A DNA stretch of 40,128 nt from Agrocybe praecox (lineage: Eukaryota; Basidiomycota; Agaricomycetes; Agaricales; Agrocybaceae), in the NCBI GenBank assembly GCA_964017145.1, contig CAXHKQ010000159.1, forward strand, positions 1-40,128, given 5' to 3'. Below, piece after piece: positions 10,946 through 22,159 of this stretch. The position numbers and the translations under genes are program-made. The notes under the pieces are model-generated. The model was not told where the DNA came from and did not search any database. It worked only from the letters and a program-made list of their open reading frames with translations. How positions within the stretch are numbered: the first letter of the stretch is position 1; the number at the start of each line of letters is the position of its first letter.

Positions 10946-12392
10946 TGGTCACTCTTCTTGTCCAGATTTGACTTTTCTCTTCATCATAGGCCTGGTAAAA
11001 AGTCCTTAAAGCCAGATGCTCTTTCTAGGAGATCAGATCATAAGAAAGGGGAGAATGACAATGAAAATGTAGTTCTTCTCAAGCCTTCCTACTTCAAAAT
11101 CCAGGCTCTCAAACAGGGTCATACCATAGTAGCTGGTCCTGAGACTGATCTTCTGAAGAAAATCAGAGAGGCAAAGGACTTTGATGAAAAGGTTGTGAAG
11201 GCAGTTCAGGAACTCAAGAATTCTTCAGTCAAGAAGATAGATGGACAGGAATGGTCAGAGGAGCAAGGACTTGTTCTCTACAGAGGAAAGGTGTATGTTC
11301 CAAAAGACAAAGACCTTAGAAGGAAAATTGTGGAACTACATCATGATGCCTATCTTGCTGGACATCCAGGGAAATGGAAGACAATAGAGCTAGTCTCTAG
11401 AAATTACTGGTGGCCAGGAATGTCTCATTATATTGCAGCCTATACCAGAGGATGTGATAGATGTAACAGAACCAAGACATTTCCAGCCAAACCTGTTGGC
11501 TTCCTGACTCCAACTGAAATTCCCTCTGATGTCTGGCAAACCATTACTGTGGACTTTATCACTGGCCTACCTGAATGTCAAGGGTACAATGCCATTATGA
11601 TAGTTGTAGATAGGCTTAGCAAGATGATCCATATCATACCTACCACAGATGAGGTCACATCTGAAGGTACTGCTAAGCTCTACAGAGACTATGTTTGGAA
11701 ACTACATGGTCTACCTATCAAAATCATCTGTGATAGAGGCCCTCAGTTTGTCTCCAAGTTTATGAAAGAGCTTAACTCCATACTGGGTATTCAAACTGCT
11801 TCGTCTACAGCCTACCATCCTCAGACTGATGGTCAGACAGAAAGAGTCAATCAGGAAGTAGAACAGTATCTTAGGCTCTTCATAAACCATAGACAAGATG
11901 ATTGGGTAGAATGGTTGGCCTTAGCTGAATTCTCCTACAACAACAGAGTTCAAGCATCTACTAGGCAAACACCTTTCATGCTCAATAATGATAGACATCC
12001 CAGGATGGGTACAGAACCTCTTAGAGACAGCAAGATGGACACTGTAGATACCTTTGTGAAAAACATGGAAGAGGCCAGAAAAGAAGCAGAGTCTGCCCTC
12101 AAAAAAGCTGCTGATGATATGGCCAAATTCTATGATAGACACAGAGGTGCACCTACTGAGTATAAGGTTGGAGACATGGTTTGGCTAGATGGCAAGGATT
12201 TAAAGACTGATAGGCCTTCCAAGAAATTGGAGGACAAAAGATATGGACCATACAAGATTATCAAAGTTGTTGGTCCAAATGCCTATGAGCTCAAACTGCC
12301 TAAAACCATGAAAATCCACCCAGTGTTCAATGTAGTCAGGCTCATGCCTTACCATCCTGATACTGTTGGAAGAAAGCCTCCTTCCAGACCTC
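10946..12392 (+). pseudogene. Older Ty3/gypsy copy, left part (RNase H tail and integrase)
   Basis: An open frame begins inside RNase H (SLFLSRFDFSLHHRPG) and runs through the integrase zinc-binding region, the DDE motifs (TVDFITGLP, ICDRGPQF, GQTERVNQ) and the C-terminal YGPYKIIKVVG region. It stops being collinear at 12392, where the younger gypsy element begins; the open frame past this point reads into its LTR. LTR, gag, protease and RT of this copy are missing upstream, replaced by the unit ending at 10945. Its remaining 3' part resumes at 18800. Substitutions such as NSSVKKIDGQEW separate it from the young copy. Confidence 0.9.
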
Positions 12393-12775
12393 TGTCAGGG
12401 TTTCCCCTATTTCCCCTTATTTTTCTATATTTATTTCGCATTTTTCCCTTTTGTAGATGTGTAGATATCTTATCTGTTTCATATCTTTGATTATCTCTTG
12501 ATTATCATTTGATTAGATACTTATCACTTTGATTTCTCATGAGCACAGCCTCATTCATTTTACATCATTCCACATTATTCTTTTACTTTCTTTATGATGT
12601 CATTGCCTTACTCATCATTCCTTTCTATGATGTCATAGAGGAATATTCTAGAATGGCTGTAGGGTATATATACTGGACATGTAGGTAGTTGTAGCCCCAG
12701 CTTCAATCTCTTAGGATATCCACTATCATTGGTGTGATCTCTTAGAATCATTGAGTGTCTCTCTATCTCTCTTTA

Positions 12776-12813
<38 letters not shown>

Positions 12814-12869
12814 CTCTTGCTTGTCTTTGTTGGTGGCCTTGTCACACTGATTATAGTGTTGCCCTGACA
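12393..12869 (+). repeat. 5' LTR of the full-length gypsy element
   Basis: 477 bp, TGTCAGGG to CCCTGACA. It contains a TATATATA box near 12665, a predicted transcription start near 12698, and a CT microsatellite near 12777-12813. It matches the 3' LTR throughout as read by eye. Confidence 0.95.
12665..12709 (+). promoter_or_regulatory. LTR core promoter and predicted transcript start
   Basis: TATATATA lies at 12665-12672. About 30 bp further on is CAGCTTCAATCT (12698-12709), which is complementary to the 12 nt just after the LTR (12872-12883). In the Tf1 self-priming model the transcript 5' end anneals to that site, which predicts a start at or just before 12698. The older LTR keeps both the TATA-like box and this string. 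Confidence 0.65.
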
Positions 12870-13376
12870 GAAGATTGAAGCTGTCCCAGACAACTCCACC
12901 AATTACTATCTCACCCTTACCTACACCAACCTACATTTATCTACACCAATCCATTCATCCCTCTTTCTACCATTTCCCCTCACATCCTCTCACCACCTAT
13001 ATCATTTTTATCATCATCACCAACCCTTCAACCTCCAATATCCTCCCATTCTTCTAAATCATTTCTCCCTCTCCAATTTCAACATCTCCTCAAGACACCC
13101 CTCTTTCTACTGGATTCCTCACTCTCTGCTGTGTGTTGTGTGTGAACTTGTAGATAGGGATACCAACTGTTGGGGCAGATTCAGGCCAACTGTTTCTGTC
13201 TTTGGTGGTCTAGGAAAATACCAGGTAGTCAGCCCTGTGATCCTAGGTTTAGACCCACTGTGCCTGGGGTGACAACTGGGTATCCAGTATATAGTTTTTT
13301 GTTAGTTACCTAGTATAGTCTCAAGGGCACTTTTTGTAGATAGCTTCTCCCACACACACATCAGAGAGCCTCTACT
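12870..13376 (+). other. Untranslated leader of the full-length gypsy element
   Basis: About 500 bp between the 5' LTR and the gag ATG. It starts with the priming site, continues as a C/T/A-rich stretch (12884-13130) and ends with a CACACACACATC string just before the start codon. No conserved coding sequence was seen. Confidence 0.7.
12872..12883 (+). promoter_or_regulatory. Putative self-priming primer binding site
   Basis: AGATTGAAGCTG begins 2 nt after the 5' LTR and is the exact reverse complement of 12698-12709 inside the LTR. Sites complementary to the element's own RNA 5' end are established for Tf1 and related chromoviruses. The first bases do not start with the TGG typical of tRNA-primed elements. 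Confidence 0.7.
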
Positions 13377-16300
13377 ATGGACACCACACCACAACCTACC
13401 ACCACTCCTCCTACCACTGTGGAGCAACTCCTGCACCAGATCACTCTCCTTACCCAGGAGTTAAATCTCTTGAAACAGCAGCAACAACAGTCTATCACAA
13501 CACCCACCACTCAGTCACCTTTCTTCTCTGCTGCTAGAGAGGTTTACTCTGTTCCTTCATCTCATGCTGTCACTTCTTCTTCTGCTAAAATCTCTCCTCC
13601 TGAAACCTTTGATGGTTCCATGCAGAAAGCAGAAGCCTTCCTCAGTCAACTCAAGTTATACTTCTGGGGAAAGAATATCACAAATGACTTTCAAAAAGTT
13701 GTTTGTGCTCTCTCCTTCATGAAGGGAGGCACTGCTGGGAAGTGGGCACTTGAGAAGACCAAGATTCTAGATGAAGATTATCCTAAGGATGGCCTTTGGG
13801 ATGATTTTGTCTATGAATTCAGGGAAGTTTTTGCAGACCCAGACCCTGCTAGCACTGCCAGACACAAAATGAATCTCCTCAAGCAGGGAAGCCAAACTGC
13901 TGATGAGTATGTGGCTAGCTTCAGGGAATTGGCTGCTGATACTGGGTACAATGATGCTGCATTGGTTGAGAAGTTTCAGACTGGGCTTAACAGATCTCTC
14001 AGGGAAAAGGTCTACAGTGTACCTGAGATGCCCAAAACTCTGAATGGCTGGATTTCCTGGGCTACCAAGCTGGACAGACAATGGAGACAGATGGAAGCAT
14101 TCAACAAATCTACTTCCTCTTCCTCTTCTCCAATTTCCAAGGCTCCTTCTTCAAACAAGCCTCAGTCCAAGCCTGCTGCCCCCAGCTCATCTTCCTTTGC
14201 TGGTAATCATAGGAGTCAAGTGTCTCAGGCAAAGCAATCAGATGTGGTCCCTATGGAAGTAGATTCAGGATGGAAGTCAGTCAGGCCCCTTATCTGCTTT
14301 AAATGCAGAAAACCTGGTCACAAGGCAGAGCACTGTAGATCTACAGTGAACATCAATGCCATGAACTATGAGGAGCTGAAGGACTTTTATGGGAAGCTGA
14401 TCAAGAAAGAACAAGGAACCAAGGATAAATCAGAAGAGTTTTTAAAGGCTCCATTGGTGAAGGACATGTCCCAATGGAATAGATTCAATGTATTAGAAGA
14501 TGAAAGTGATAAAACCAATCCCTCCTCTTCAAATTCTGATACAGAAATCATGCCCTCTGATTCACCCTCTTCCTCTCCCCCTGAAAGAATCTACATTCTG
14601 AACCACAAGCCTAAGACCTCTACCCATCTGTCAGTTACACTAAAGACAATGGATACAGGAAAAAGGCTTTCTGTAAATGCCTTGCTTGACTCTGGTGCCA
14701 CTGGTCTTTTTCTGGATACTGGTTTTGTGAAATATCATAATCTAAACACAAGAAAACTTCCTAGAGCTATTCCTGTCTACAATGTAGATGGAACCCTCAA
14801 CAAGAGTGGCTCTATTCATGAAGAAGTTGATTTGATTATGATCTACAAAAACCATACAGAAAAGGCTACCTTTGCTATATGTGACTTAGGAGATAAAACT
14901 GCTATTATTGGACACACCTGGCTTTATCTACACAATCCTAATGTTGACTGGCAGAAAGGGGATGTTCAATTTCTCAGATGTCCACCTGATTGTCACATGG
15001 AAGTTGTTAGAGCCAGGAGGAAGAGGCAAAAAATAGCTGCAGTGCAAAGAAGGCAGCTTCCTCAATTTGATGATGAAGGTGTAGATCTTGTAGATCAGTC
15101 ACCTGACTCTGATATTGAGCCTGAGGATAGGATTTTTATCTCTTGTCTACATCCTCAGAACCAGTACATCAATGCCACCTCCACTGTGTCCCAAAAATTG
15201 GCAGAAGAATCTCATCAACTAGCTGATTCCCCAAAGAAATCCTTTGAAGAAGCTGTCCCCAAGCATTATCATCAATTCAAAGGGGTATTCTCAAAGGAAT
15301 CTTTTGATAGGCTACCAGATAGAAAGCCTTGGGATCATGCTATTGAGCTGAAGCCTAGTTCTGAGCCATATAGATCTAAGATTTATCCTCTTTCACCAAA
15401 TGAGCAAAAAGAACTTGATGCTTTTTTAGAGGAAAATCTGAAATCTGGCAGAATCAGACCTTCTAAGTCACCTATGGCATCCCCTGTCTTTTTTGTCAAG
15501 AAGAAGGATGGCTCTCTTAGACTAGTTCAGGACTACAGAAAGCTCAATGAAATGACCATCAAAAACTCCTACCCTTTGCCTCTCATCTCTGACATAATCA
15601 CTAAACTCAGTAAAGCTAAATACTTCACCAAGCTGGATGTCAGATGGGGATTTAACAATGTCAGAGTTAAGGAAGGAGATGAATGGAAAGCAGCCTTCAG
15701 AACCAATAGAGGGCTGTTTGAACCACTGGTCATGTTCTTTGGCTTAACCAATAGTCCTGCCACTTTCCAAACTATGATGAATGATATCTTCATAGAGCTC
15801 ATTGATGGCAATGTTGTCATTGTCTACATGGATGACATATTGGTTTTCACTGAGACTCTTGAACATCATAGGGAAGTAGTCAAGAAGGTTTTGAAAATCC
15901 TAGAAGAGAACAAACTCTACCTGAAAGCAGAAAAATGTGAATTTGAAAAGGAAAAGATTGAATATCTTGGACTTATCATTTCACAAGGCAAGATTGAGAT
16001 GGATCCTGTCAAGGTAGAGGGAGTCTCCAAATGGCCTGAACCTGAAAATGTCAAGGATGTTCAATCATTCTTGGGATTTGTTAACTTCTACAGAAGGTTC
16101 ATTGAGGATTTTGCAGACATTGCCAAGCCACTTCATGAATTGACAAAGAAGGGAACAGTCTGGAGATGGGGACTTAGACATCAGGAAGCCTTTGATCAGT
16201 TAAAGCTTAAGGTCACATCCTCCCCTGTTTTGGTTTTCCCTGATGATAATAAGCCCTATAAGTTGAAGCAGATAGCTCAGATTATGCTACTGGGGCTGTC

Positions 16301-18322
16301 TTATCTCAGGAAGGATCAGATGGGAAATGGCATCCTGTTGCTTTTATGTCTAAGAGCCTCTCTGAAGTAGAAAGAAATTATGAGATTCATGACAAGGAAA
16401 TGCTGGCAATTATCAGGGCACTAGATGAATGGAGACATTATCTTGAAGGGACTCAACATACCTTTGAGATTTGTACAGACCACAAAAATCTAGAGTACTT
16501 TATGACTGCCCAGAAGTTAACCAGAAGGCAGGCCAGATGGTCTCTGTTTTTGTCCAGATTTGACTTTTCTCTTCATCATAGGCCTGGTAAAAAATCCCTA
16601 AAGCCAGATGCCCTGTCAAGAAGATCAGATCATAAGAAGGGGGAGAATGATAATGAAAATGTAGTTCTCCTCAAACCTTCCTACTTCAAAATCCAAGCTC
16701 TCAAACAGGGGCACACCATTTTGTCTGGTCCTGAGACTGATCTTCTAAAGAAAATCAGAGAAGCAAAGGACATGGATGAAAAGGTTGTGAAGGCAGTACA
16801 GGAATTGAAGGGATCCTCAACCAAGAAGATAGAAGGACAGGAATGGGCAGAAGAGCAAGGACTTATTCTCTACAGAGGGAAGGTGTATGTTCCTAAGGAC
16901 AAAGATCTTAGAAGGAAAATTGTGGAACTACATCATGATGCCTACATTGCTGGACATCCAGGAAAATGGAAGACAATAGAGCTAGTCTCTAGAAATTATT
17001 GGTGGCCAGGAATGTCTCACTATATTGCAGCCTACACTAGAAGCTGTGATAGATGTAACAGGACAAAGACATTTCCAGCTAAGCCTGTTGGCTTCCTGAC
17101 TCCTACTGAAATTCCTTCTGATGTCTGGCAAACCATTACTGTGGACTTTATCACTGGATTACCTGAGTGTCAAGGGTACAATGCCATCATGATAGTTGTA
17201 GATAGGCTTAGCAAAATGATCCACATCATACCTACCACAGATGAGGTCACATCTGAAGGTACTGCTAAGCTCTACAGGGACTATGTCTGGAAACTGCATG
17301 GTCTACCTATCAAAATAATCTGTGATAGAGGTCCTCAGTTTGTCTCCAAGTTCATGAAAGAGCTCAACTCCTTATTAGGTATTCAGACTGCTTCATCTAC
17401 AGCCTATCACCCTCAGACAGATGGTCAAACTGAGAGGGTAAATCAAGAAGTAGAACAATACCTCAGGCTCTTCATAAACCATAGACAAGATGATTGGGTA
17501 GAATGGTTGTCCTTAGCTGAATTCTCCTACAACAACAGAGTTCAAGCATCTACTAGGCAAACACCCTTCATGCTCAATAATGGTAGACATCCCAGGATGG
17601 GCACAGAACCTCTTAGAGACAGCAAGATGGACACTGTAGATACCTTTGTGAAAAACATGGAAGAGGCCAGAAAAGAAGCAGAGTCTGCACTCAAAAAGGC
17701 TGCTGATGACATGGCCAAGTTCTATGATAGACACAGAGGTGCACCTACTGAGTATAAGGTTGGAGACATGGTTTGGCTAGATGGCAAGGACTTGAAAACT
17801 GATAGGCCTTCCAAGAAATTGGAGGACAAAAGATATGGACCATACAAGATTATCAAAGTTGTTGGTCCAAATGCCTATGAATTGAAATTGCCTTCTACCA
17901 TGAAGATCCATCCTGTATTCAATGTGGTCAAGCTCATGCCCCATCATCCTGATCCAGTTGGTAGAAAGCCCCCTTCTAGACCTCCACCAGTTATCAAAGG
18001 AGAAAACCCTGAATGGGAAGTTGAGTACATCAAGGACAGCAGATTATTCAGAAATAAGCTGCAATACTTGGTGAAATGGAAAAACTACCCAAATGAAGAA
18101 AGTACTTGGGAACCTGCTGAAAATCTGAAGAGGGCAGCTAAATCAATCAAGGAATTCCATGCAAAACACCCAGCTGCTCCCAGAAAGATTTCTGCCTTAA
18201 CTTTTGATAGACTTTCATTTTCTCCTTTAATTAATTTTACTGAACCTCCACCTCCTCTGAAACCCTCCAAACTCAGTCATACATGTGCACATTGTGGGAA
18301 ATGTGCCTTAGAGAGGGGGTGA
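13377..18322 (+). pseudogene. gag-pol: Ty3/gypsy gag-pol polyprotein with one frameshift
   Basis: One long frame from the ATG at 13377 encodes gag with a CCHC zinc knuckle (CFKCRKPGHKAEHC, residue about 307), aspartic protease (LLDSGATG, Asp about 438) and reverse transcriptase (YMDD about 817). Near 16261 an A is missing compared with the copy at 2287 (TATAAG against TATAAAG). This shifts the frame exactly before the first RNase H Asp. The second frame, open to the TGA at 18320-18322, carries the rest of RNase H (TDHKNLEYF), the integrase HHCC and DDE motifs (TVDF, ICDRG, GQTERVN) and a chromodomain (YLVKWKNY..STWEPAENL, about 18020-18170). An assembly error at the A-run is possible; otherwise pol is inactive downstream of RT. 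Confidence 0.95.
18309..18322 (+). promoter_or_regulatory. Polypurine tract before the 3' LTR
   Basis: The purine-rich string AGAGAGGGGGTGA directly precedes the 3' LTR, the expected plus-strand priming site. It overlaps the end of the pol frame. The same string precedes the older LTR at 18850. Confidence 0.75.
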
Positions 18323-18705
18323 TGTCAGGGTTTCCCCTATTTCCCCTTATTTTTCTATATTTATTTCGCATTTTTCCCTTTTGTAGATGTGTAGATATCT
18401 TATCTGTTTCATATCTTTGATTATCTCTTGATTATCATTTGATTAGATACTTATCACTTTGATTTCTCATGAGCACAGCCTCATTCATTTTACATCATTC
18501 CACATTATTCTTTTACTTTCTTTATGATGTCATTGCCTTACTCATCATTCCTTTCTATGATGTCATAGAGGAATATTCTAGAATGGCTGTAGGGTATATA
18601 TACTGGACATGTAGGTAGTTGTAGCCCCAGCTTCAATCTCTTAGGATATCCACTATCATTGGTGTGATCTCTTAGAATCATTGAGTGTCTCTCTATCTCT
18701 CTTTA

Positions 18706-18743
<38 letters not shown>

Positions 18744-18799
18744 CTCTTGCTTGTCTTTGTTGGTGGCCTTGTCACACTGATTATAGTGTTGCCCTGACA
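18323..18799 (+). repeat. 3' LTR of the full-length gypsy element
   Basis: 477 bp, TGTCAGGG to CCCTGACA, with no difference from the 5' LTR seen by eye. It is followed by ACCTC, the second copy of the target-site duplication. Confidence 0.95.
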
Positions 18800-18849
18800 A
18801 CCTCCATACATGTGCACATTGTGGGAAATGTGCCTTAGAGAGGGGGTGA
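18800..18849 (+). pseudogene. Older gypsy copy, 3' tail of pol after an internal deletion
   Basis: After the duplicated ACCTC, the sequence resumes with CATACATGTGCACATTGTGG and the polypurine tract. In the full-length element this string lies about 290 bp beyond the point where the older copy stops at 12392. The older copy had therefore lost its chromodomain-coding segment before the younger element inserted. The join shares only CA with both sides. Confidence 0.8.
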
Positions 18850-19358
18850 TGTCAGGGTTTCCCCTATTTTTGCTTATTTTTCTATATTTATTTCGCATTT
18901 TTCCCTTTCTTAATTATGTAGATATCTAATCTCTTTTACATCTTTGATTATCTCCTTGATTATCTCTTTGATTATCACTCAGATCTTTGATTAGATACTT
19001 ATCATCTTTATTTCCCATGAGCACTGCCTCAATTGCTCCACATCATTCTTCTCCTTGTTTCATGATGTCATTGTCTTATTCATCATTCCTTTATGATGTC
19101 ATTGTCTTACTCATCCTTCTGTTTCATGATGTAATGTAGGAATATTCTGGAACACCTGTAGAGTATAAATACTGTAGCTGTAGGTAGCTGTAGCCCCAGC
19201 TTCAATCTCTTAGGATATCCACTATCATTGGTGTGATCTCTTAGAATCATTGAGTGTCTCTCTATCTCTATCTCTTCCTCTTTCTCTCTTCCCTCTCTTC
19301 TCTCTTGCTTTGTCTTTGTTGGTGGCCTTGTCACACTGATTATAGTGTTGCCCTGACA
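18850..19358 (+). repeat. 3' LTR of the older gypsy copy
   Basis: 509 bp, TGTCAGGG to CCCTGACA. It is clearly diverged from the young LTRs, with extra GATTATCTCTTT and GATGTCATTGTCTTA repeats and no long CT array. The TATAAATA box and GCCCCAGCTTCAATCT start region are conserved. Its outer end lies inside the copia-type gag. Confidence 0.92.
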
Positions 19359-19618
19359 TGTTTCTCATGGTCTTCTTTTCTCCTTTTCCAGTCATCGTTC
19401 TCAGCATTGTAGACATGCCAATCATGAGTGCTCGGTACCAGCCCCGCAGTTGTGGTAGGCATTGCCGGCTGTATATCAGTGAATGTGCTGGTAATCAAAG
19501 TGCCGGATATAACATTGGCTACTTCGGCAAGAAGGAACATATTGTTCATTTTGACGGTCCAATCTTGGTAGTTGGTGCCGTTAAAGGTGGGGATATTGGT
19601 GATGTTGATTTTAGACAT
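19359..19618 (-). pseudogene. Ty1/copia-type gag N-terminus, interrupted by the gypsy insertion
   Basis: The frame from the ATG at 19618 reads MSKINITNIPTFNGTNYQDW and continues with VKMNNMFLLAE. The F-x-G-x-N-Y-x-x-W motif is characteristic of copia gag N-termini (DUF4219/UBN2-like). Coding stops at the gypsy LTR edge at 19358, about 86 residues in. The rest of the element is not found on the other side of the nest, which is truncated there. Confidence 0.75.
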
Positions 19619-19733
19619 TCTGAATTTAATATTGAGTCTGCGACAAGAAAATTTTCGTCAGCAAGACTCTTTCTTACATCCTTAGAAAAGAGAAAAATAA
19701 ATAGGGAAAGTGTGACATTACACATTTGGTTGG

Positions 19734-20186
19734 TCAGGCCATTCCGTCTGGAGATCGTTGTAGGGGTACATGGAACACCCTGATCTCTTGACGTACTTCA
19801 TCATGGTTTGGCGGCGTGAGATTCATCCGCACTTGATTAAGCCAAGCCTGATCTTCCTCGTCTAGCTGCCTATGCCTTTGCAGAATTTCTGCTTCTCCAA
19901 AGATACCATCAACGGGGAGGCGCTGACGAGGGGGTCGTCTTTCACGTAGCCCAGCAGCATCGCCTCGCCTGCCAGGATGTGCTGGTGGCAAGTTATTTCT
20001 GCGGGCTCGCTGACAACGGTGGGGGTGAGTATTACTCGTTCCTCCACTTGGAGTCGACTGAGGCGCTGGAAGCATCCATCGTTGTTCCTGCGGGGCCCAT
20101 AACCTGCTGAGCAGCAAATATGCTAGAGTGAGCGTATTCAGCGTCATGTATGACAGCATGAATGTGAACGCTACTAACTCGTACAT
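19734..20186 (-). CDS. Hypothetical ORF with an N-terminal hydrophobic segment
   Basis: A 150-aa frame starts MYELVAFTFMLSYM with a single hydrophobic stretch (about residues 4-27), followed by a Pro/Arg-rich region and LDEEDQAWLNQVRMNLTPPN. A GTAAGT..CACAG pair just upstream (about 20247-20199) looks like a leader intron, and a TATATAA lies near 20332. I do not recognise it. It lies between a possible promoter and the copia-type gag, so it could be leader or LTR sequence of that element rather than a gene. Confidence 0.25.
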   Translation of the reverse strand: MYELVAFTFMLSYMTLNTLTLAYLLLSRLWAPQEQRWMLPAPQSTPSGGTSNTHPHRCQRARRNNLPPAHPGRRGDAAGLRERRPPRQRLPVDGIFGEAEILQRHRQLDEEDQAWLNQVRMNLTPPNHDEVRQEIRVFHVPLQRSPDGMA

Positions 20187-21600
20187 TATGGTAACTGTGC
20201 TACTACTACGCAGTGGGAGGATAACGAGGCGACTTAATACTTACCCTTTGGTAAGGTCGTGTTACTTAGGTTGTAGCTACTTAAGTGGGTTGTAAACCGC
20301 TTGATATTACAGAGCTTTTAGCGTCACTCTTATATACACTTTAGTCGTGTGACTATGTGACTACGTTACTATGTTACTTACTATATAAGTAAAGTCTGAC
20401 TAATAATTTTTTCTGCACAGCCACGTTCCACGTGCGTGCGTGACTTAGTCGTTCAACATATTCTGCGATAATGACTTATATCATTGCTATTAGCTTTTGG
20501 ATAGTTTTCCTTAGCTAAACTAATACAATGACGACAGCTGGCCACTGGAGGTGGCGATGATCCTTACGCTCAAAAATATCAATGCCGCTGCTAAAAATAG
20601 GAAGTCAGCTTTAGCTACAGCTTATCGGCAGTCGTACGCTGGTTGTACAATCATCCTACGCATGATTTCAGCTTGAAAAAAATTTATGATTTTGCTTAAG
20701 ATTGTGTAATCGACGAAAAGCATAAGAAATATTATAATCTCACATCAACCGAAAGTGTATATAAATCTGAAAGCTTCTTTTATCATTTTCGGAAAGATGG
20801 CATTAATAACTTTTTTCTTTAGAGAACAAAATCCCAAACTAGTCTAATTATTCAACATTTTTGGTTCACCCAAACTTAAAATTTTGAACGACATTACAGT
20901 AGCCCAAAAATCTGAACCATTAATCTTAGTTTATAATGCCGAACTAATTTCTCATAACACGGCGGACATTTAACTGTCCAGTCATGCCGCGGATTGTGCC
21001 GTCCAGTGACCTGTCCAATTACAAGGTGCTGTGACGATGAGTGGTCACAAATGCTGTTTTCTGCCGAATGAGTTATAATCAGCAAAAATTCAACAATTAT
21101 TAGCGCCCACCTGACTATATTAATCTCGATAATAGCTCCAAGCTCTTGGTAAGTACTGATACCTACAATTTCCTGCCAATGGACGCATTCTAACAGCATG
21201 GCCACCCTCTAATATCTTTATAATTACAGGTTATGAATTCGCCTTTTTGAATTTTGGAAGATGAAAACATGTGAGTTTATTTTGTCAGAAAACTTACTGA
21301 GGTGAGCCTGTACCCTCTACATACAGCTCAATCTAGAATATAAGGTGATGGCTCATAGAATGTCAGCAGAAAGTTACCAACAAAATCCTCGAATATGACT
21401 GCCGAAATCAGCGCGTTGTCATGCGTCATATTTGATTGAACATGAACGAACCTGAAATTGCATAAGAGATCATTCATTTATTTTTAAATTTCAATATTTC
21501 CTTTTTCGTATTCTCCATTTTAATTTCCCATCACGACTCTATCGCAACATTAAGGCACCAATTCTTCCAAAATCTATTCAGTCTAGGCTAAAGTCATGAA
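20187..21600. other. AT-rich intergenic sequence without recognisable gene
   Basis: A TATATAA near 20332 (minus orientation) and GTGACTATGTGACTACGTTAC short repeats (20347-20385) are visible. One 103-codon minus ORF (21205-20894) has no recognisable motif and stays unsupported. Nothing else can be called. Confidence 0.4.
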
Positions 21601-21673
21601 ACCGTCACCACGATCCAAGACAAATCACTCCTTCCTCTCAACGTTCATCCTCTTACGCGTTCAACTCTGAAAA

Positions 21674-22156
21674 ATGTCTTCCCTTTCTGTTCAATCCTTT
21701 GTTCAACAGTCCAAGGATGTCGTCAATTCTTCTGGACCTCAGAAAATCAACAAAGCGTCATTATATCCATTTATTCAAATTGCCGGAGTTTTTGATGCGA
21801 GCGAAAATTGCGAAAATTGGTTAGCGACACATTACACGGAGGATCATATTTTTCAAGAAGGAGATACCATCAGTTTCACATACAGAATTCAGCCGGACGA
21901 CACGCCCAAAATCATTCGCCTCGAGGAAATCGTGCATTACGAACGAGGAATCATAGTTTTCGCAGTATCGACAACCAGAAGTTCAGCACCAGCATTATTC
22001 ACAAGGCCACACATTGCTATTCCACGATCACAAGTGTCCCTCAGCATCACACAGAAGATAAGATATGCCTACGCTTACATCATACAACGGCACAGCATAT
22101 TCACCACTTATCTAAATCCGTTGCATCCCATCTATTCCATCAAAAGACTTCGATGA
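21674..22156 (+). CDS. Hypothetical small protein, possibly truncated
   Basis: The ATG at 21674 follows a pyrimidine-rich leader. The first about 110 residues (MSSLSVQSFVQQSK, GVFDASENCENWLATHYTED, ISFTYRIQPDD, GIIVFAV) look like a compact soluble domain. After that the composition changes to Tyr/His/Ile-rich, suggesting that a real reading frame was cut and now runs into repeat-like sequence. No family is recognised. Confidence 0.35.
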   Translation: MSSLSVQSFVQQSKDVVNSSGPQKINKASLYPFIQIAGVFDASENCENWLATHYTEDHIFQEGDTISFTYRIQPDDTPKIIRLEEIVHYERGIIVFAVSTTRSSAPALFTRPHIAIPRSQVSLSITQKIRYAYAYIIQRHSIFTTYLNPLHPIYSIKRLR

Positions 22157-22159
22157 CAT

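Larger units (their letters stand above)
12393..18799 (+). mobile_element. Full-length Ty3/gypsy chromovirus LTR retrotransposon (6.4 kb)
   Basis: It is bounded by 477-bp LTRs (TGTCAGGG..CCCTGACA) that look identical by eye, and flanked by the 5-bp duplication ACCTC (12388-12392 and 18800-18804). Order: LTR, self-priming-type PBS, leader, gag-protease-RT-RNase H-integrase-chromodomain, polypurine tract, LTR. The domain order and chromodomain place it with fungal chromoviruses. It sits inside an older copy of the same family. Identical LTRs argue for recent insertion, yet a one-base deletion at about 16261 breaks the polyprotein. Confidence 0.95.
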
